This document shows, one piece after another, positions 4,971 to 7,565 of a DNA stretch of 7,565 bases. The notes under the pieces are model-generated. The model searched no databases and was not told where the DNA came from. It worked only from the letters and a program-made list of their open reading frames with translations. Positions within the stretch are counted from its first letter, which is position 1. The number at the start of each line of letters is the position of its first letter. The stretch comes from Euryarchaeota archaeon Ods04 (GTDB taxonomy: Archaea; Halobacteriota; Halobacteria; Halobacteriales; Halorutilaceae), in contig JAQZDD010000043.1 in the NCBI GenBank assembly GCA_028751055.1, positions 1 to 7,565 on the forward strand, read 5' to 3'. The translations under genes were made by a program, and so were the position numbers.

Positions 4971-5138
4971 CGTGTCGTCGCATCCACACTGCGGACACTC
5001 TACGAAGTCTTGGTTAGGGTTATCCTGGAATCGGAAGCCGCAGATTTCGCAGTCAAAGAAGACGGCGTTCTGGTTGACGTTACGGACGCCTCTAGGTTTG
5101 TTGCCTCGGTCTTGACTCTCGCTTCTTCTCTGCCACAT
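4959..5138 (-). CDS. zinc-ribbon microprotein (two CxxCG motifs)
   Basis: A 59-residue protein with two zinc knuckles: CEICG (Cys30, Cys33) and CPQCG (Cys48, Cys51), followed by Cys53 and DDTRRV at the C-terminus. The 14-residue spacing (FRFQDNPNQDFVE region) fits a single zinc ribbon, as in the short CPxCG zinc-finger microproteins known to be numerous in haloarchaea. The first 29 residues are basic and Arg/Asn/Gln-rich (MWQRRSESQDRGNKPRG) with no fixed fold evident. It is likely cytosolic and may bind nucleic acid or protein; no target is visible. Start ATG at 5138 is supported by a TATA element about 24 bp upstream. Codon use is less GC-biased than in the neighbours. It stands alone between two operons, with repeats on both sides. 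Coding status rests on the precise two-knuckle pattern and promoter spacing. Confidence 0.82.
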   Translation of the reverse strand: MWQRRSESQDRGNKPRGVRNVNQNAVFFDCEICGFRFQDNPNQDFVECPQCGCDDTRRV

Positions 5139-5156
5139 ACAAAGAACTGTGTTGTG

Positions 5157-5170
5157 GGTTATAAAATACC
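5157..5170 (-). promoter_or_regulatory. TATA promoter of the zinc-ribbon microprotein gene
   Basis: Minus-strand TATTTTATAACC is a good archaeal TATA box centred about 24 bp upstream of the ATG at 5138, so the mRNA should be nearly leaderless. Immediately upstream an imperfect inverted repeat (CCCCG at 5169-5173 paired with CGGGG at 5194-5198, extended by AGA/TCT past a one-base bulge) overlaps the BRE position and could be a regulator site. Confidence 0.6.
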
Positions 5171-5200
5171 CCGTAGATACTTTACACCTTTCTCGGGGAA

Positions 5201-5267
5201 GTAAGCTTGGCTGGAACTCGTGTAAGCACGGCTAAACATCTGTATCTGTGTCGTAAGCACAGCTAAA
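5201..5267. repeat. three operator-like direct repeats upstream of the zinc-ribbon gene
   Basis: GTAAGCACGGCTAAA (5222-5236) and GTAAGCACAGCTAAA (5253-5267) differ by one base, and a diverged copy GTAAGCTTGGCTGGA lies at 5201-5215. Spacings are 21 and 31 bp, about two and three helical turns. Each has an imperfect dyad, AAGC-N2/3-GCTAA-like. They lie upstream of the zinc-ribbon promoter and downstream of the membrane-protein operon, so activator or repressor sites for the former is the likeliest reading. The rest of 5139-5337 has no gene that I can support. Confidence 0.6.
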
Positions 5268-5337
5268 GTGCTCCGTTCACTCATTATACCTATCTTACTA
5301 ACCCTTTGCTGTCCCGCGAATCGCCGCAACTACTGCC

Positions 5338-6522
5338 TCACTCTGTCTCGGGTTGAGTGTCGAGCCTTCTTAGCTCGTCGGGACGTCCTACTGCGTAGAC
5401 CGTGTCGCCTTCCGAAAGGGCGCGCGCTCTCGGCGGCACCGCCTCGACCTCGCCGTCGGGCGCGCGTACAGCCACGACGGGGACGGTTATGTCGCCTATC
5501 TCTTTGCCGACGAGCGTGCTTTCACGTGCGACCGTCAGCACAGCCATCGTCTCGTCGGCGGAACGGAGCATAGAAGCGAACTGACGCTCTGGTCCCTTCT
5601 CCGACGGCAGTGTGACGAGCCTGTACGTCTCCGACGGGTCGACCTTTCCGGCTTCGTTGTAGTCGAGAGCCAATGTCACAGTGTCTTCGGCTACGGCGCG
5701 TAGCTCGCACGACGCGACGCGTTCCGGCGTGCCGTCGTTCTTCTTGCGCCATATCTGTACGTTGTCGCCCGGACTCGACGAGTTGGCTGGGTCGGCGCGG
5801 ATAGCGACGGCGCAAGTTCCGGGTGGGAGCGTCGGACCGATGCCCGATACACCCCTGCCAAGTCCCAAGAACTCGACCTTTCCTTTCTCGTCGAGTTCCA
5901 CGTCGACGTATCCTACCTCGTAGTCCTCCTTGAGACGGTCGGCTACCCTTTCGTGGAGTTCAGCGACGGTTACACCACGCGGGAAGACGAGTCTGCTACC
6001 CGCAAGCTTCTCCTTCGTCTCGTCCGAGACGGGGTCGTAGCCGTCTATGTCGCGTATCTTTTCGGCTTCGGGTATCTCGACCGTCACGGTTCTGCCTGCC
6101 GAACGTACCATACGTGTCACTTCGCCGTCGTACGACGCCTTCGAGAGTGTTGAGACTTCGACGGCGGTTCTGTCGCCTAACTTTCCGGCGTACATCGCTG
6201 ATACCGCCCCTGCGGTGAGTGCGACGACGTTGACGACCGCCGTGCTCGCGGCTATAATCTGTGTCTCGCCCTCCAAGAAGTTGCCGAGCGAACCCGAGAG
6301 GTTGAGCCAGACGGCTACCGCGCCCAAGCCCGCGAGCACGTTGAGTGCCTCGGGAGAGGGTTCGCGCGAGTAGGCGCGTACGACCGCGGCGACTACGGCG
6401 GCGACTGCGGCTGAAGCGAGTGCGAGAGCCACGACCGCGACGACGGCTTCGACGGGTTGTATCTCCGACGTTATCTCTTCTACGGTGCCCGTCGTCGTTG
6501 CGACGCCTGTGTCCATCTTCAT
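5338..6522 (-). CDS. membrane protein with TrkA_C-like C-terminal domain
   Basis: A 394-residue protein with three predicted membrane helices near the N-terminus: about 24-49 (very Ala/Val-rich), 60-83 and 88-112. A soluble region follows. Residues 148-260 hold a domain shared with the upstream neighbour (GYDPVSDETKEKL at 161-173; TVAELHERVADRLKEDYEV at 185-203). The end, about 321-388 (SADETMAVLTVARESTLVGKEIGDI, then GEVEAVPPRARALSEGDTVYAVGRPDELRRL), matches the pattern of TrkA_C (RCK_C) regulatory domains, which in potassium channels and transporters bind ligands. No pore signature (TVGYG) or RCK_N nucleotide-binding GxGxxG is visible, so it is not itself a standard channel or TrkA. It may regulate a transporter encoded elsewhere (inference). 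The ATG at 6522 is preceded by a strong Shine-Dalgarno sequence and overlaps the upstream stop (ATGA). Confidence 0.85.
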   Translation of the reverse strand: MKMDTGVATTTGTVEEITSEIQPVEAVVAVVALALASAAVAAVVAAVVRAYSREPSPEALNVLAGLGAVAVWLNLSGSLGNFLEGETQIIAASTAVVNVVALTAGAVSAMYAGKLGDRTAVEVSTLSKASYDGEVTRMVRSAGRTVTVEIPEAEKIRDIDGYDPVSDETKEKLAGSRLVFPRGVTVAELHERVADRLKEDYEVGYVDVELDEKGKVEFLGLGRGVSGIGPTLPPGTCAVAIRADPANSSSPGDNVQIWRKKNDGTPERVASCELRAVAEDTVTLALDYNEAGKVDPSETYRLVTLPSEKGPERQFASMLRSADETMAVLTVARESTLVGKEIGDITVPVVAVRAPDGEVEAVPPRARALSEGDTVYAVGRPDELRRLDTQPETE

Positions 6523-7565
6523 CTCAGAGCCTCCTCGAAGGCGTCCGTGCTGGTCTTGTCTCCTACCACGAAAAGCTCGTCGCCCTCCAGAACGGCTTCG
6601 TCACCCCGCGGCGCGAGTATACGTGTCTGCCCTCTCTTGACGGCAAGGACGATGACGCCGAACTCCTCGCGGACGTTGAGACTTCGGAGCGTCGTCGCCT
6701 CTTCGACGGTGCCGACAGACACCTTCCTGAACTGCTTCCCAGCCGACTTGAGGACGGACACGAGTTCGTACTCACGTCTCGTTCCGCGCGACTTGACGAG
6801 CATCTTGGACGGTTCTCCTTCGAGTATCCTGTTCGCGTCCGCTCTGTCGACCGCGACCGTCACACGCCCTTCGCCGCCCGTCGTCGAAGGTGCCTTCGGC
6901 GGTGTCTTCTCCTCTTCCTTCTCGCCGACGCCACCGTCGGCCTTAGCCGAAGCTGTTTCGGTCTTTTTTTCGGCTGGCTTGCCCGACTTCGCGCTCACGA
7001 CCGTTCCTTCTACCGTCGTTCCGTCGACCTCAACGCTAACCTTGTCGCCACGTGCGAGTCCGGTTGGAACGAGCGTCCCGAACGAGACGGCACGTTTTCC
7101 TTTGGGCACGCGTTTCGAGAGACCAGCCAACGGCGGAGCCGCAACCACGGTCGCACCTCCTTCGTCGTCTATCGAGACCGAAACATCCGAAAGCTCGAAC
7201 TCCTCGACGAGGCGTTCAGCCATCCTGTCTTCGAGTTCGGATACGGAGATGTCGGCGGAAAAAGTCCATTCGCCGTTCTTTATCTGGCTCTTTGTCTCCT
7301 CCGAAAGCGGAGCGTAGCCTTCCATCTCGACGACCTCGCCGACGACGTTTATGCGCACCTTGCCGAACTTGCCGACCTTCTCGACAACGTCGGCTGGGAG
7401 CGTCCTGTCCTTCAGGCTCTTTATGCTCACTCGGTGAGGGAACTCCGCGCCCATGGCGTCGCCCTTGCTGTGGCTGTACATCGCAATCATCATGACGACT
7501 AGGAGCGCGACGACAGCGGTGACTCCCTGAACGTCCAAGAGACCGAGCAAGCCGCCCTGTACGCC
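6519..7565 (-). CDS. membrane-anchored TrkA_C-like protein, 5' end cut by right edge
   Basis: The frame is open to the right edge, giving 348 residues without a convincing start. A TTG at 7550 exists, but coding-like sequence (GVQGG) continues past it, so I treat the gene as partial. One hydrophobic segment is visible at about 11-30 (DVQGVTAVVALLVVMMIAMY). Residues 66-180 are homologous to the downstream gene: GYAPLSEETKSQI aligns with GYDPVSDETKEKL, SELEDRMAERLVEEFEL with AELHERVADRLKEDYEV, and GDKVSVEV with GDNVQIWR. A charged low-complexity linker (about 191-231, Lys/Glu/Ala/Pro-rich) follows. The C-terminal 283-347 (KVSVGTVEEATTL to GDKTSTDAFEEALR) is TrkA_C-like. The two genes therefore form a tandem paralogous pair in one operon, overlapping by ATGA, and may form a hetero-oligomer. 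Role and ligand are not visible. Confidence 0.83.
   Translation of the reverse strand, partial: GVQGGLLGLLDVQGVTAVVALLVVMMIAMYSHSKGDAMGAEFPHRVSIKSLKDRTLPADVVEKVGKFGKVRINVVGEVVEMEGYAPLSEETKSQIKNGEWTFSADISVSELEDRMAERLVEEFELSDVSVSIDDEGGATVVAAPPLAGLSKRVPKGKRAVSFGTLVPTGLARGDKVSVEVDGTTVEGTVVSAKSGKPAEKKTETASAKADGGVGEKEEEKTPPKAPSTTGGEGRVTVAVDRADANRILEGEPSKMLVKSRGTRREYELVSVLKSAGKQFRKVSVGTVEEATTLRSLNVREEFGVIVLAVKRGQTRILAPRGDEAVLEGDELFVVGDKTSTDAFEEALR
6530..6534 (-). promoter_or_regulatory. Shine-Dalgarno site of the downstream TrkA_C-like gene
   Basis: Minus-strand GAGGAGG, with GGAGG at 6530-6534, lies 7 bases before the ATG at 6522, inside the last codons (EEALR) of the upstream gene. It supports this ATG over the second in-frame ATG two codons later and indicates coupled translation. 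Confidence 0.75.

Noticed and set aside
4890..5204. 104-residue plus-strand reading frame across the gap
   Set aside because: No recognisable motif or sensible promoter. It lies antisense to the zinc-ribbon gene, whose two CxxCG knuckles are a much better explanation of the same DNA.
5159..5284. 41-residue minus-strand reading frame starting MSERSTLAVL
   Set aside because: It runs through the GTAAGC repeats and the TATA box of the zinc-ribbon gene, has no Shine-Dalgarno sequence, and shows no domain or hydrophobic pattern.
4858..5337. Possible tRNA or structured RNA in the gene-poor stretch
   Set aside because: No cloverleaf arms, GGTTCRA T-loop or CCA-adjacent stem was found; the visible hairpins are only 5-8 bp and fit operator or terminator roles better.
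6345..7502. Long plus-strand reading frame (385 residues) opposite the membrane-protein pair
   Set aside because: Arg/Ser-rich shadow frame produced by GC-rich codons; the minus strand has membrane helices, a paralogous domain pair and ATGA coupling.
7551..7565. TTG at 7550 as a real start for the upstream TrkA_C-like gene
   Set aside because: The frame remains open to the edge, no Shine-Dalgarno or TATA signal can be judged, and TTG starts are rare; a start outside the window is more likely.

Overview
The window reads as a euryarchaeal chromosome segment, most likely from a halophile of the haloarchaeal type. The evidence is a two-repeat archaeal TATA-binding protein, an archaeal-type NMN adenylyltransferase, an archaeal THUMP-type tRNA G10 methyltransferase, strongly acidic proteins, and promoters with a TATA element about 25-30 bp from the start codon that imply leaderless mRNAs. 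By eye the DNA is GC-rich but not extreme; I did not compute it. No rRNA, tRNA, CRISPR array, insertion sequence or prophage gene was seen.

Layout from left to right. (1) At 1-321 (-) lies the start of a secreted protein resembling GLUG-type proteins, cut by the left edge. It is divergent from the NMN adenylyltransferase gene at 431-946 (+). (2) A leftward cluster runs from 2425 down to 943: the TATA-binding protein, then an alkylguanine-DNA alkyltransferase homologue whose active-site Cys is Ser (PSHRV), then two tandem paralogous micro-membrane proteins of about 50 residues. The first micro-membrane gene is coupled to the alkyltransferase stop (TGATG) behind a strong Shine-Dalgarno sequence. 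(3) A very AT-rich divergent control region with tandem TATA boxes (2426-2490) separates the TATA-binding protein gene from a rightward tRNA guanine-10 N2-methyltransferase gene (2491-3498). (4) A two-gene leftward operon (4857 to 3485) encodes a succinylglutamate desuccinylase/aspartoacylase-family zinc hydrolase and a 104-residue acidic protein of unknown function, overlapping by ATGA. (5) A gene-poor stretch (4858-5337) holds a 59-residue zinc-ribbon microprotein gene (4959-5138, -), direct and inverted repeats around its 3' end, and three operator-like repeats upstream of it. (6) A leftward pair of related membrane proteins with TrkA_C-like C-termini (7565 to 5338) overlaps by ATGA; the upstream one is cut by the right edge.

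Most of the content is housekeeping: NAD synthesis, basal transcription, tRNA modification and probable ion or ligand control at the membrane. I found no clear multi-gene new system. The most notable items are the Cys-less alkyltransferase homologue beside the TATA-binding protein gene, the duplicated micro-membrane proteins in the same transcription unit, the two-CxxCG microprotein flanked by repeats, and the tandem TrkA_C-like membrane pair lacking a visible nucleotide-binding RCK domain.
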